From Microbacterium thalassium (lineage in GTDB: Bacteria; Actinomycetota; Actinomycetes; Actinomycetales; Microbacteriaceae), in the NCBI RefSeq assembly GCF_014208045.1, contig NZ_JACHML010000001.1:3224001-3288000 (forward strand): 64,000 bases of DNA. The letters are read 5' to 3'. Numbering within the stretch: position 1 is the first letter of the stretch; the number at the start of each line of letters is the position of its first letter. The notes beneath the pieces are model-generated. The model saw nothing but the letters and a program-made list of their open reading frames with translations. It ran no database searches and was not told the DNA's origin. The position numbers and the translations under genes are program-made. Positions 26,752-33,982 of the stretch are shown here, piece by piece.

Positions 26752-27126
26752 TCAGCTGCGGAAGAAGTCCGTCGCCGCCTTCGTCCACAGCAGGATCAGG
26801 CCGATCAGGGCCAGCAGCGCGTTCACCCAGAACGACCACACGCTCGTGCCCGACGCGGTGAACGCGCCGACGACGGCGTTGATGAGGTTGAGGGCGAACA
26901 CGATCGTCGCGACGATGCGCGCGGCGCGGTTGCCCGACCACAGCCCGGCGCCGACGATGATCGTGATGAGTCCGAGGATGCCCAGGATCCACCCGGTGAT
27001 CGCGAGCACCTGGCCCTCTTCGCCCGTGATGAGCAGCAGGATGCCGGTGACGACCTGCAGCAGACCCGAGATCCACGCGAGGATCGAGACGAGGGTGACG
27101 CCACCGGGGCGGGGGGACGTGGCCAT
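26752..27126 (-). CDS. Small four-helix membrane protein, DUF7144-like (124 aa)
   Basis: Four hydrophobic segments fill the protein: GVTLVSILAWISGLLQVVTG, ITGWILGILGLITIIVGA, IVATIVFALNLINAVVGAF and WVNALLALIGLILLW. The pattern, length and GxWSGN loop match small actinobacterial membrane proteins annotated as DUF7144. It is convergent with LAL regulator 1. Function unknown. Confidence 0.78.
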   Translation of the reverse strand: MATSPRPGGVTLVSILAWISGLLQVVTGILLLITGEEGQVLAITGWILGILGLITIIVGAGLWSGNRAARIVATIVFALNLINAVVGAFTASGTSVWSFWVNALLALIGLILLWTKAATDFFRS

Positions 27127-27237
27127 GGGTGCTCCTATCGGGTGCTATTGATGCTCACGCTAGCGGCTGGCGGTGACTGTGCGTGAGGATGACGCGGTGT
27201 GCCGCGTTCGCGAGTCGATCGGTTGTCGCTGCCGTCC

Positions 27238-27603
27238 TCACTCGACGAAGTAGGCGCGTACGCGCGAATCCACCGTGAGGAGGAGCAGCCCCTCGACAAG
27301 CGCCTGCGCGACCAGCATCCGGTCGAATGGGTCGCGGTGGTGCCATGGGAGCCCCCGAAGAACTTCGGCGTGCGCCGCGATGAAGTCAAGCTCGCCGAAC
27401 CCCGAGGTGCGCAGCGCGTCGACCAAGCCGGCGGGCGCATCGAGCTTGCCGAGCGACGCCTTGATCGCGATCTCGGCGACAGAGACCGAGGACACGAGGA
27501 CCTCATTGCTGCCGTCCTCGATCAGCGCGCGGTGACGAGGAGACAGCTCTGGCGCGTCAGCGAGCCACCAGAGGACGAGGTGCGTGTCGAGAAGAATTCT
27601 CAC
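27238..27603 (-). CDS. PIN-domain toxin of a Phd/VapC module (121 aa)
   Basis: Ribonuclease toxin. ILLDTHLVLWWLAD opens the PIN fold (first Asp), VSVAEIAIKASLGKL holds the second acidic residue, and WHHRDPFDRMLVAQALVEG the third, ending with LTVDSRV. The DTHLVLWW and DPFDRMLVAQA signatures place it in the group paired with Phd/YefM antitoxins, which precedes it with a 4-base overlap. Confidence 0.9.
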   Translation of the reverse strand: MRILLDTHLVLWWLADAPELSPRHRALIEDGSNEVLVSSVSVAEIAIKASLGKLDAPAGLVDALRTSGFGELDFIAAHAEVLRGLPWHHRDPFDRMLVAQALVEGLLLLTVDSRVRAYFVE

Positions 27604-27845
27604 GCGCCGTACCAGTCCTCTTCATCGGACGCGGTGAACGAGTCGAAGTCGTCCGCGATGCGAATCTTCCCCGCCCACACACCAGGCGTACGGTCGGGAC
27701 GTTCGGGTACGAATGGCACGAGCTGGGCCACCGGACGACCGTTCCGATTGATGGTCACGCACTCGCCACTTTCCGCCCGTGCCACGAGCTGCGACAGCCG
27801 CGTTTTGGCGTCGTAGATGTTGTAGCTCTCAGGGGCGGGTTCCAT
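27600..27845 (-). CDS. Phd/YefM-type antitoxin (81 aa)
   Basis: YNIYDAKTRLSQLVARAESG and ECVTINRNGRPVAQLVP are the DNA-binding fold of the Phd family. The acidic C-terminus (DDFDSFTASDEEDW) fits a toxin-neutralising tail. GGAGG lies about 13 bases before the ATG. It overlaps the toxin start by four bases (ATGA), giving the usual antitoxin-first order. Confidence 0.9.
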   Translation of the reverse strand: MEPAPESYNIYDAKTRLSQLVARAESGECVTINRNGRPVAQLVPFVPERPDRTPGVWAGKIRIADDFDSFTASDEEDWYGA

Positions 27846-27893
27846 GACACCATTGTGCCTCCGTGGTCTGGTCAGATCTAGTCAATTTCATCG

Positions 27894-28100
27894 CTACACC
27901 CGCCCCGCACCGCGCACTCGGGCGCCGAGATGCGCCTCGGCGACATCGTCGGCCCATTCGTCATGCCACCCGCGATCGACGCACGCCGCGCGGACGGCGT
28001 CGGCGAGGTCTGATTCCGCGATCGGAAGGTCGAAGAGCTCGGCGACGGGGTGGGCTGGGTCGGTGTGTTTCGTGCGCACGGCGACAACGAGAATTCGCAT
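27894..28100 (-). CDS. Hypothetical small acidic protein (68 aa)
   Basis: GGAG lies five bases before the ATG and the reading frame is open to 27894. The protein starts with a hydrophobic strand, ILVVAVRTKHTDPAH, continues with a mixed acidic helix, FDLPIAESDLADAVRAACVD, and ends in a short Arg-rich tail. I do not recognise a family. It lies between the Phd/VapC module and a lipoprotein gene. A genuine gene is likely but not certain. Confidence 0.5.
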   Translation of the reverse strand: MRILVVAVRTKHTDPAHPVAELFDLPIAESDLADAVRAACVDRGWHDEWADDVAEAHLGARVRGAGRV

Positions 28101-28245
28101 CTCATCTCCGAGGTCGTGGGCACGTGAACGGATTGCTCGCAGACTATGAGAGCCCTCCGACATCGCACAGCGCACCGGCGCGGCACCACCCTTGAATCTC
28201 GCGCGTGTGCGCGGCATGGTGGGGCGCAACGAGAGGAGCGCTCGC

Positions 28246-28797
28246 ATGCTCAGACTCCGCAACCTCGCAATCGTCCTGCTCGCCGCTTCGACCCTCGCGC
28301 TGGGGGCGTGTTCGTCGACCGGTTCATCCAGCCCCACGGATGACACCTCGTCTTCGTCGTCCGATTCGAGCACCGACGACTCGAGCGCCGACAGCGACAC
28401 AGATGACTCCGGAGCCTCGTCAGGCGGCGCCGGCTCGGCGACCTTCACGGTCGACGGACAGACCTGGGAGTACCCGAGCTACCTGTGCGTGACCGGCTAC
28501 GAGAACACTCAGAGCGACGTGTACTCGTTCAGCTCCACGTCGTTCACGACCGTCGACGGCGACAAGATCCAGGCGCTGGTCGACGTGCGCGATGACAGTG
28601 GCCAGGACCGCCTGTCGGGCGATGGGGTCGTGTACGAGATCACCGTCTACGACACCGAGAACGCCACCGTCGACATCTTGGCGACCGGCACCGAGGGCGT
28701 GACGATCACCGACACGACGGTGACCGTCGACGGCACGTTCAGCGACCTCGACGGCGTCAGCCACAGCATCCAGGTGGACGCGACCTGCGGCTCCTGA
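28246..28797 (+). CDS. Putative lipoprotein (183 aa)
   Basis: Signal peptide with lipobox: LLAASTLALGAC, with the lipidated Cys at about residue 22. A long Ser/Asp/Thr-rich linker (about 23-65) leads into a beta-rich domain starting TFTVDGQTWEYP and ending with a second Cys pair (YLCVTG and DATCGS), probably a disulfide. GAGAGGAGC precedes the ATG. The domain resembles small actinobacterial surface lipoproteins; the ligand is unknown. Confidence 0.85.
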   Translation: MLRLRNLAIVLLAASTLALGACSSTGSSSPTDDTSSSSSDSSTDDSSADSDTDDSGASSGGAGSATFTVDGQTWEYPSYLCVTGYENTQSDVYSFSSTSFTTVDGDKIQALVDVRDDSGQDRLSGDGVVYEITVYDTENATVDILATGTEGVTITDTTVTVDGTFSDLDGVSHSIQVDATCGS

Positions 28798-28850
28798 TCG
28801 ACGCGCGGCGACCGGGTCCGCAGCATCCTGGGGCGGACGAGACGTTCGTG

Positions 28851-29261
28851 TCAGGCGTCCGGCACCGCTACAGCCCGCAACGACAACCCGCCGATCCCCT
28901 CGAAATCCGCGGGATTGCAGGTGTAGAGCGGCACACCCTCGGCGAGCGCCGTCGCGGCGATGAGTGCGTCGAATGCCCGCGTGCGCGTCTTCCTACCCGA
29001 CCTGCGGAGGTCTGCCGCGACGCGCCCGAAGGCCCGAGCGGATGCCGCGCCGAACGGCAGCGGATCGAAGTCGGCCTCCGCCTGCTGCAGATGAAGTTGG
29101 CGTGCCGCGCGCTCGGCCGGATCGTCCGTGACGAGCGGTCCGACGGAGAGTTCCGCGATCGTCACCACGCTCACGAGCGGCTCGTCGGGCAGGACTGCGG
29201 GGTCGAGCCGCCCCAGCAGCACGACCACATTCGTGTCGATGAGCCCGCGCTGGTCCGTCAC
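28851..29261 (-). CDS. PIN-domain toxin (136 aa)
   Basis: The PIN fold starts with GLIDTNVVVLLGRLD, has VTIAELSVGPL as the second acidic position and RTRAFDALIAATALAEG as the third, with a C-terminal YTCNPADFEGI. The GTG start overlaps the antitoxin stop by four bases. It is the second of four toxin-antitoxin modules between 27.2 and 32.3 kb. Confidence 0.9.
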   Translation of the reverse strand: MTDQRGLIDTNVVVLLGRLDPAVLPDEPLVSVVTIAELSVGPLVTDDPAERAARQLHLQQAEADFDPLPFGAASARAFGRVAADLRRSGRKTRTRAFDALIAATALAEGVPLYTCNPADFEGIGGLSLRAVAVPDA

Positions 29262-29503
29262 AGCGACGTGTCCACGGCGGCTTCGACGTCCGCACGCAGT
29301 ACGTCCGGATCGATGGCGGGCAGGTTCCGACGGCGCGCCACGAGCTCTGCCGCCGAGAGCCCCTTCTTCGCCAGGGGCCGCAGTTCGGCCACGGGCGCTC
29401 CGTCGCGTGTGACGACCACAGCCGATCCCCGCGCGACGTCATCCAAGACGGCGCCGCCGTGGTTGCGCAGATCGCGCACCGTCACCGTCCGTCGTCGGTC
29501 CAT
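29258..29503 (-). CDS. Phd-type antitoxin (81 aa)
   Basis: RTVTVRDLRNHGGAVLDDVARG and VVVTRDGAPVAELRPLA are the Phd DNA-binding half. The C-terminal LPAIDPDVLRADVEAAVD would bind the toxin. TACCAT lies six bases before the ATG, inside the operator palindrome, so a leaderless transcript under direct autorepression is likely. Confidence 0.9.
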   Translation of the reverse strand: MDRRRTVTVRDLRNHGGAVLDDVARGSAVVVTRDGAPVAELRPLAKKGLSAAELVARRRNLPAIDPDVLRADVEAAVDTSL

Positions 29504-29509
29504 GGACCG

Positions 29510-29528
29510 ATGGTATCACCGGTGATAC
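29510..29528 (-). promoter_or_regulatory. Phd operator overlapping a leaderless -10
   Basis: A perfect 16-base palindrome, GTATCACC-GGTGATAC, lies at 29513-29528. The reverse-strand -10 hexamer TACCAT (29510-29515) runs into it and sits exactly six bases before the antitoxin ATG. Confidence 0.65.
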
Positions 29529-29789
29529 AGCCGGGCTCGGAGCACGGTCGTCGGTCGCGCCGCGCCCGTCGCGTCCCGGCTGATTCCACACGGGACAGGC
29601 CGTGCATCGTTCACTCATGCAGCGAGCATGACGCCGCCCGAGTCGGCTGCTCCTCGGCATCCGCCATCCGGTGGGAACTCGCCGCGCACTCGGGTCTGGG
29701 GAGGATCGGGCGTGGGTCGCGGAGGCTTCGACGGACGCACCAGGTTCGACGGACACGCCGCGCCCCCGCCACGCCGTAGTCTGTCCCGC

Positions 29790-30218
29790 GTGAGCGACTA
29801 CGACCTTCTCGAACTCGGCGCCCCTGACCAGTGGTACGACTACTTCGGCGGCTTCACCCCCGACCGCTCGCGCGATGGCCGGCGCGTGGTCGACCACGAC
29901 ATCGACACGCAGTACATCGGCATGACCGCGAACGCCTACGAGCCTGGCGAAGAGGCCGGATACTGGCACACGCACGCGCAGATCGAGGAGCTGTACGTGT
30001 TCATCGCCGGCACCGGGCAGATGGGGCTCGACGACGAGGTCGTGGACGTCCGGGCGGGCTCGGTCGTGCGCGTCGGCCAGGGCGTCTGGCGCACCTGGCG
30101 GGCGATGCCGGACAGTCCTGGGCAGCTTCGCTGGCTCTGCATCCGTGCGGGCGGCGGGCAGATCGCGCACATGCCGGATGACGCCGAGAGGGATGTGGAG
30201 CGGCCGGCGCCCTGGTGA
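29790..30218 (+). CDS. Cupin-domain protein (142 aa)
   Basis: Single cupin barrel: ANAYEPGEEAGYWHTHAQIEELYVF contains the first motif with metal ligands H-x-H and Glu, and GSVVRVGQGVWRTWRAMP is the second motif with a Trp where many cupins have the last His. The GTG start has TAGTCT seven bases upstream, a leaderless layout. The function of such stand-alone cupins (isomerase, dioxygenase or sensor) cannot be read from the sequence. Confidence 0.85.
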   Translation: MSDYDLLELGAPDQWYDYFGGFTPDRSRDGRRVVDHDIDTQYIGMTANAYEPGEEAGYWHTHAQIEELYVFIAGTGQMGLDDEVVDVRAGSVVRVGQGVWRTWRAMPDSPGQLRWLCIRAGGGQIAHMPDDAERDVERPAPW

Positions 30219-30745
30219 GCGGCGCGAGTGCTGCGCAGCACCATGGGCAATGGTGACCGGGGCGGTCGTCGCGACATCCGTCTCAGGCTCGTCGACTCGA
30301 CATCGGGCGACGCAACGCGCAGGGACGGCCGGACCGCGCCTCTGCTGCGCATGTTGCACCCGCGCACGCGCGGGCGTCCCGGCAGCGGCGGCGCGGATGC
30401 ATCCCCAGTGGCATCCGATCCGGCCGCTGCAGGGCACAGCACGGCCGCGCGCACCGAGGGGGGCGATGCAGACGCGAACGAGGTGGGCGCAGCCCAGCCG
30501 AACGGGAGTCGGCGCGCGGACGATGCCACGCGCGCTCCCTCATGGCCGCTCGCCATCGGGGGCGACGAACGACGCTTCCCATCGTATCCGCTATGGTCTG
30601 ACCACAGAAGGCGTGGCGGTGAGCTGACAGGAGACGCACAGCTGGGCCGAGGGCGAGCGGGCGGCGATCACAGCGCCCGCTCGACGGAAGCCGTCCGCGT
30701 CAACGCGCAGCCGACTCCGCCCACGGACGGACCACGCGTCGAGGC
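30219..30745. other. Intergenic stretch without a supported gene
   Basis: I see no credible gene in these 527 bases. The overlapping open frames have no family features and no ribosome sites. Two signals stand out: TGGTC-T-GACCA at 30594-30604, identical over a 15-base reverse-complement stretch to the promoter palindrome at 63213-63227, and a 9-base-pair hairpin (GAGCGGGCG/CGCCCGCTC) at 30655-30682 that could end a short transcript. Confidence 0.5.
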
Positions 30746-31039
30746 TCAGTCGGACGCCGTCGCCGCCGCACGCGCGAGGCGCGAATAGCGTTGGCGGGCG
30801 GCTTCGCCGGTGGTGCCGACGAACGCGCCGGTGGTCCCCCACGACAGGCCCGCCGCACGCGCCGCGATCACCGCTGCCGTCAGCCTCGCCTCAGCAGCGG
30901 AACGCGCAGTGACGGCATCCATCAACTCGCGTACGGCGACGGGGTCCACCTCGTCTTCGGGGCGCGGTTCGTACTGTTCGAATCGACGCGCAAGGTCGTC
31001 GGCGTTCGCCATGATCTCCTCGACACTCCGCGGGGTCAC
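30746..31039 (-). CDS. HTH-type partner of a putative toxin-antitoxin pair (97 aa)
   Basis: The GTG start has GAGGAGG six to seven bases upstream and overlaps the previous stop by four bases. The acidic N-terminal half is followed by a helix-turn-helix-like segment, AARAAGLSWGTTGAFVGTTGEAARQRYSRL, of the kind found in small actinobacterial DNA-binding proteins. It is the presumed antitoxin or regulator of the upstream small protein. Family assignment is uncertain. Confidence 0.65.
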   Translation of the reverse strand: MTPRSVEEIMANADDLARRFEQYEPRPEDEVDPVAVRELMDAVTARSAAEARLTAAVIAARAAGLSWGTTGAFVGTTGEAARQRYSRLARAAATASD

Positions 31040-31272
31040 GGCCGCCTCCTCTCGGTGAACTTATCGCGCGCCGGCATCGCGTGGATCACGATCGACCTGC
31101 CCTGCCGCGTCACCACACCGACCTCGAGCAAGGTCCCGTCATGCGATGGTCCGATGTGCATCATGAAGCCCTCATCCAGGTCGAAGGTTCGGATGTGGTT
31201 GCGCACGGCGTGCAGCGCGTCTGCTCTGGCGACCCCATGCCGCAGGGCCGTGTCTGCGATCGCCAGCCCCAT
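31036..31272 (-). CDS. Putative small toxin, first gene of a TA-like pair (78 aa)
   Basis: The compact protein IADTALRHGVARADALHAVRN, then LEVGVVTRQGRSIVIHAMPAR, resembles a widespread group of actinobacterial toxin-like proteins that end in a VIHAMPAR strand. It starts at an ATG six bases after TAACTT, which lies inside the palindrome AAGTTAACTT. It is co-transcribed and overlapping with the HTH protein. Toxin activity is inferred from size and arrangement; the toxin-first order differs from most Phd/VapC pairs. Confidence 0.6.
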   Translation of the reverse strand: MGLAIADTALRHGVARADALHAVRNHIRTFDLDEGFMMHIGPSHDGTLLEVGVVTRQGRSIVIHAMPARDKFTERRRP

Positions 31273-31278
31273 CGTCGC

Positions 31279-31288
31279 AAGTTAACTT
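31279..31288 (-). promoter_or_regulatory. Palindrome containing the -10 of the TA-like pair
   Basis: AAGTTAACTT is a perfect 10-base palindrome. Its start-proximal half forms the reverse-strand hexamer TAACTT (31279-31284), six bases before the ATG, so an autorepressor bound here would cover the promoter. Confidence 0.5.
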
Positions 31289-31430
31289 GTCTGTGTCAAC
31301 GGTCGATGCATGTGGACGAACATGGACCGGCTCACCTCGCCGGCAACCGAGGACCCCAGTTCATGTGCACAACTCCGCCGCACCCACGCATGTGGAGGAG
31401 CACCCGCGACCCGGAGTCGATCGAGCGGCC

Positions 31431-31787
31431 TCACTCCTCCGGCATGGGCGATGCGGACTCAAGCTGCGCGACGATGCGCGGGAACTCGACCGCGATCGCC
31501 CGCCAGAGGATCTGGATGTCGGTCCCGGCGTAGTCATGCGCGATGAAATTGCGAACGGCACGGATGCCGCTCCAGTTGATGTCCGGATGCTGTTGGCGAA
31601 ACGACTCCGGAAGACGGTCGGCTGCCGTCGACAGGTCGATCAGCACGGACTTCGCGATGCGACGCTGGTCGTCGTCATCCGGGTCGAAGAACGGCTCGGG
31701 GCCACGGCCGACCACGCGCGCAGCGGTGACCGCGAATCGCGCGATGTCGTCGAGGACCACGGCGACGCGATCAGCCTCGTCCATCAC
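31431..31787 (-). CDS. HepT-like HEPN toxin (DUF86 type, 118 aa)
   Basis: HEPN ribonuclease toxin. The catalytic motif R-x4-H-x-Y is intact as RNFIAHDY near residue 84. SVLIDLSTAADRLP is the family's first conserved helix. The start is taken at a GTG overlapping the antitoxin stop; an ATG three bases later is equally possible. Partner: the XRE-nucleotidyltransferase protein encoded just upstream. Confidence 0.88.
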   Translation of the reverse strand: MMDEADRVAVVLDDIARFAVTAARVVGRGPEPFFDPDDDDQRRIAKSVLIDLSTAADRLPESFRQQHPDINWSGIRAVRNFIAHDYAGTDIQILWRAIAVEFPRIVAQLESASPMPEE

Positions 31788-32242
31788 AGGGCGATTGCCT
31801 CCGCGCGGCCGAGGTCGGCGACGCGACCGTCACTGGCATCGGACACCACGTCGACCGAGACGCCCAGGATTGCCTCCACATCGACCATGAACGCGGCGAG
31901 ATCGAACAGTGAGGCGTCGATTCCCGGATGCACCAGCAGATCGAGGTCGGACCCCGCGGTCGCCTCGCCGCGCGCCACGGACCCGAAGACTCGAACATCG
32001 GCGAGGCGATGCCGCGCCGCCGCCTCGAGGATCTGCGACCGGAACGATCGCACGCGTTCGAGCGTCAGGGTCGAGAGACCTGCGTCGAGCTTGGCGAGCG
32101 TCTGCACCGACGGGGCGCGGCGCCCCGACTCGTACGCGGCGATGTTCGGCTGCGCGACACCCGACGCACGCGCGAGATCACGCTGCGACATGCCGGCGAC
32201 CCGCCGGCGCTCACGCAGAGATCCTGCGACGCTCTCGGCCAT
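31784..32242 (-). CDS. XRE-fused MntA-like nucleotidyltransferase antitoxin (152 aa)
   Basis: Two domains: an XRE helix-turn-helix (residues 8-60: RRRVAGMSQRDLARASGVAQ, then NIAAYESGRRAP), joined to a minimal nucleotidyltransferase with GSVARGEATAGSDLDLLV, the GS-x10-D-x-D active site. MntA proteins silence HepT by AMPylating or otherwise modifying it (family knowledge); the added XRE domain would give autoregulation. TATCAT lies six bases before the ATG. A 56-base piece of a close homologue lies at 33881-33936. Confidence 0.9.
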   Translation of the reverse strand: MAESVAGSLRERRRVAGMSQRDLARASGVAQPNIAAYESGRRAPSVQTLAKLDAGLSTLTLERVRSFRSQILEAAARHRLADVRVFGSVARGEATAGSDLDLLVHPGIDASLFDLAAFMVDVEAILGVSVDVVSDASDGRVADLGRAEAIAL

Positions 32243-32248
32243 GGGCCG

Positions 32249-32268
32249 ATGATATCGCGTCGATATCA
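32249..32268 (-). promoter_or_regulatory. Operator of the XRE-MntA/HepT module
   Basis: A perfect inverted repeat, TGATATCG-CGT-CGATATCA, lies at 32250-32268. The reverse-strand -10 TATCAT (32249-32254) overlaps its start-proximal arm and is six bases from the ATG. The XRE domain is the obvious candidate to bind it. Confidence 0.65.
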
Positions 32269-32375
32269 CCGACGGGCGGCGCCAATACTCAGGACATGCA
32301 GCCGGCCGCCCAGTGCTCCCGGATCCCACGCGTCGTGCACATTGTCGTGCGTCTTGGCCCGGTGTCCGCGGGGCC

Positions 32376-33113
32376 CTATGCCTTCCTCTTGTCCCTCACC
32401 CGCACGCCGCCACCGCCTTGGTTCGTCTCGATGGTGAAGAGTCCGATCTCGCGGACAAGGTCCGACAGCTTCGCGTAGCCCCAGTTGCGCGAGTCGAAAT
32501 CGGGCTGCTGCTTGCGCATGAGCGAGCCGACGACGGCGAGGTTGGCCCAGCCGTCATCGCTCGACGCGCCACTGACGTTGGTGCGCAAGAGGGTCACGAG
32601 CGTGGTGTCACCGCGCATCTTCGGTCCCGGCATCCGCTTCGGCGCGGCGTCGGTCGGTGCGACGTCTTGCCGCGCTGACTCGAGCAGATCGAGATACGTG
32701 AACTGGTCGCAGGCATTGCGGAACGCCTCGGCGGTCGTCCGCGCCCCGAAGCCGTAGACCGTGACGCCCTCCTCGCGAATGCGCGACGCGAGCCGCGTGA
32801 AGTCGCTGTCGGATGACACGATGCAGAAGCCGCTGAACCGGCCGGTGTGCAGCAGATCCATTGCGTCGATGATGAGAGCGATGTCCGACGCATTCTTGCC
32901 CGAGACATTCTCGAGCTGCTGAACCGGCTGGATCACGTGATCGCGAGCAGCACCGAGCCAGCCGTGCAACCGCTCTTTGGACCAGTCACCGTACACGCGC
33001 TTCACCGACGCGGTGCCGTACTTGGCAATCTCATCGAGCACTGCGCCGATCCGCGTCTGGGACACGTTGTCGGCATCGATGAGGACCGCGAGGAGGTCAT
33101 TGGGCTGGGCCAT
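32376..33113 (-). CDS. NYN-domain protein with OST-HTH/LOTUS domain (245 aa)
   Basis: The N-terminal NYN/LabA nuclease-like domain (about residues 7-140) opens with LAVLIDADN, continues with ASDIALIIDAMDLLHTGRF, and has the SSDSDFTRLASRIREEG motif. A linker leads to a C-terminal OST-HTH/LOTUS-like domain (about 165-240, with FDSRNWGYAKLSDLVREIG). This pairing recurs in bacteria and is thought to act on RNA. It sits among the toxin-antitoxin modules but has no visible partner. Confidence 0.87.
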   Translation of the reverse strand: MAQPNDLLAVLIDADNVSQTRIGAVLDEIAKYGTASVKRVYGDWSKERLHGWLGAARDHVIQPVQQLENVSGKNASDIALIIDAMDLLHTGRFSGFCIVSSDSDFTRLASRIREEGVTVYGFGARTTAEAFRNACDQFTYLDLLESARQDVAPTDAAPKRMPGPKMRGDTTLVTLLRTNVSGASSDDGWANLAVVGSLMRKQQPDFDSRNWGYAKLSDLVREIGLFTIETNQGGGGVRVRDKRKA

Positions 33114-33221
33114 GAGGAAAGCATGGCAGGCAGATGCCGCCCACCCGGGCGGCTGTGGATGACCCGAGCAGTCCGCTCCGGCGGAACAGCATCCGTGCCG
33201 GAGCGGACTCGCCGAGCCGCG

Positions 33222-33647
33222 CTACTCCACCCCGCGCTCCCCGCTCTCGAGCGCAGGGCGGGAGCTGGCGTTCGCGATGCCGGCGAGGTCGTCGTCGTCG
33301 CCGACGCGACGCACCGATTCGCCGTAGGCCCGGGTCAGTTCCCGTGCGACGAGGTCGGTCAGATAGGCCCAGGGGTCCGAGCTCGCGAGCAGCCAGGTGC
33401 GGCGGCTGCGTTCTTCCCACCCGGTGTCCTCCAGTACTTCGAAGGCCACGAGGGCGACGCCGTCCGGATCGACGGATGCTCCGACATCGGCGAGCACCCG
33501 GCGCTGCACGCCCGGAACGAGACGGATGCGGGCCTGCCGCAGGAACTCGTCGCGCTCGGCGTCTTCGATGGGCGGCGCGAACACCCCGCCGCGCAGGAGG
33601 GTGAGGAACTCGCGGAAGCGCTGGTCGCTCCACAGGGAATCGTGCAT
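33222..33647 (-). CDS. Hypothetical protein (141 aa)
   Basis: I do not recognise a family. The protein is polar and helical, with a conserved-looking centre (REFLTLLRGGVFAPPIEDAE, then RLVPGVQRRVLADV) and an acidic C-terminus. It has no signal or membrane segment. GAGAGA precedes the ATG weakly. Codon use fits a real gene. It is transcribed toward the NYN-LOTUS gene and might belong to the same accessory block. Confidence 0.6.
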   Translation of the reverse strand: MHDSLWSDQRFREFLTLLRGGVFAPPIEDAERDEFLRQARIRLVPGVQRRVLADVGASVDPDGVALVAFEVLEDTGWEERSRRTWLLASSDPWAYLTDLVARELTRAYGESVRRVGDDDDLAGIANASSRPALESGERGVE

Positions 33648-33835
33648 GTCGTGTCGTCTCTCGCTTCAGCCGTGCGCGAGCGCGCACGGACAGTGAACAG
33701 AACAAGGACGGCCGACGGCGTCGACCGCAACACTCAGCAGGTCGCCGAGCGTTGCTCCCTTGGATCGCCGGCGCGAAGAGACATGCGCGCGAGCTCGTTC
33801 ATGAGTGACACGATCGCGAGACTACGGCACCCCTC

Positions 33836-33942
33836 GGACACGCGGCAATTGGCGGCGCGCAAGTGCGAGGATGTGCGATCGGAACGATCGCACGCGATCG
33901 CGCGTCAGGGTCGAGAGAGCTGCGTCGAGCTCGGCGGCGATG
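33836..33942 (-). pseudogene. Remnant of a second XRE-MntA antitoxin gene
   Basis: Bases 33881-33936 match the antitoxin gene at 32041-32096 at 52 of 56 positions. Translated, the fragment reads LSTLTRDRVRSFRSHIL, where the intact gene has LSTLTLERVRSFRSQIL, covering the linker after the XRE domain. Just beyond, similarity fades into a stop codon before the nucleotidyltransferase motif. The rest of the region 33648-33982 holds no gene. It is a relict of a duplicated module. Confidence 0.75.
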
Positions 33943-33982
33943 AAAGGCGACCTGATGCGCCCCACCCTGGCACCATAGGGGC

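Noticed and set aside
30228..30788. A 186-codon open frame in the gap after the cupin gene.
   Set aside because: No domain, no ribosome site, and it overlaps a hairpin and the end of the TA-like pair.
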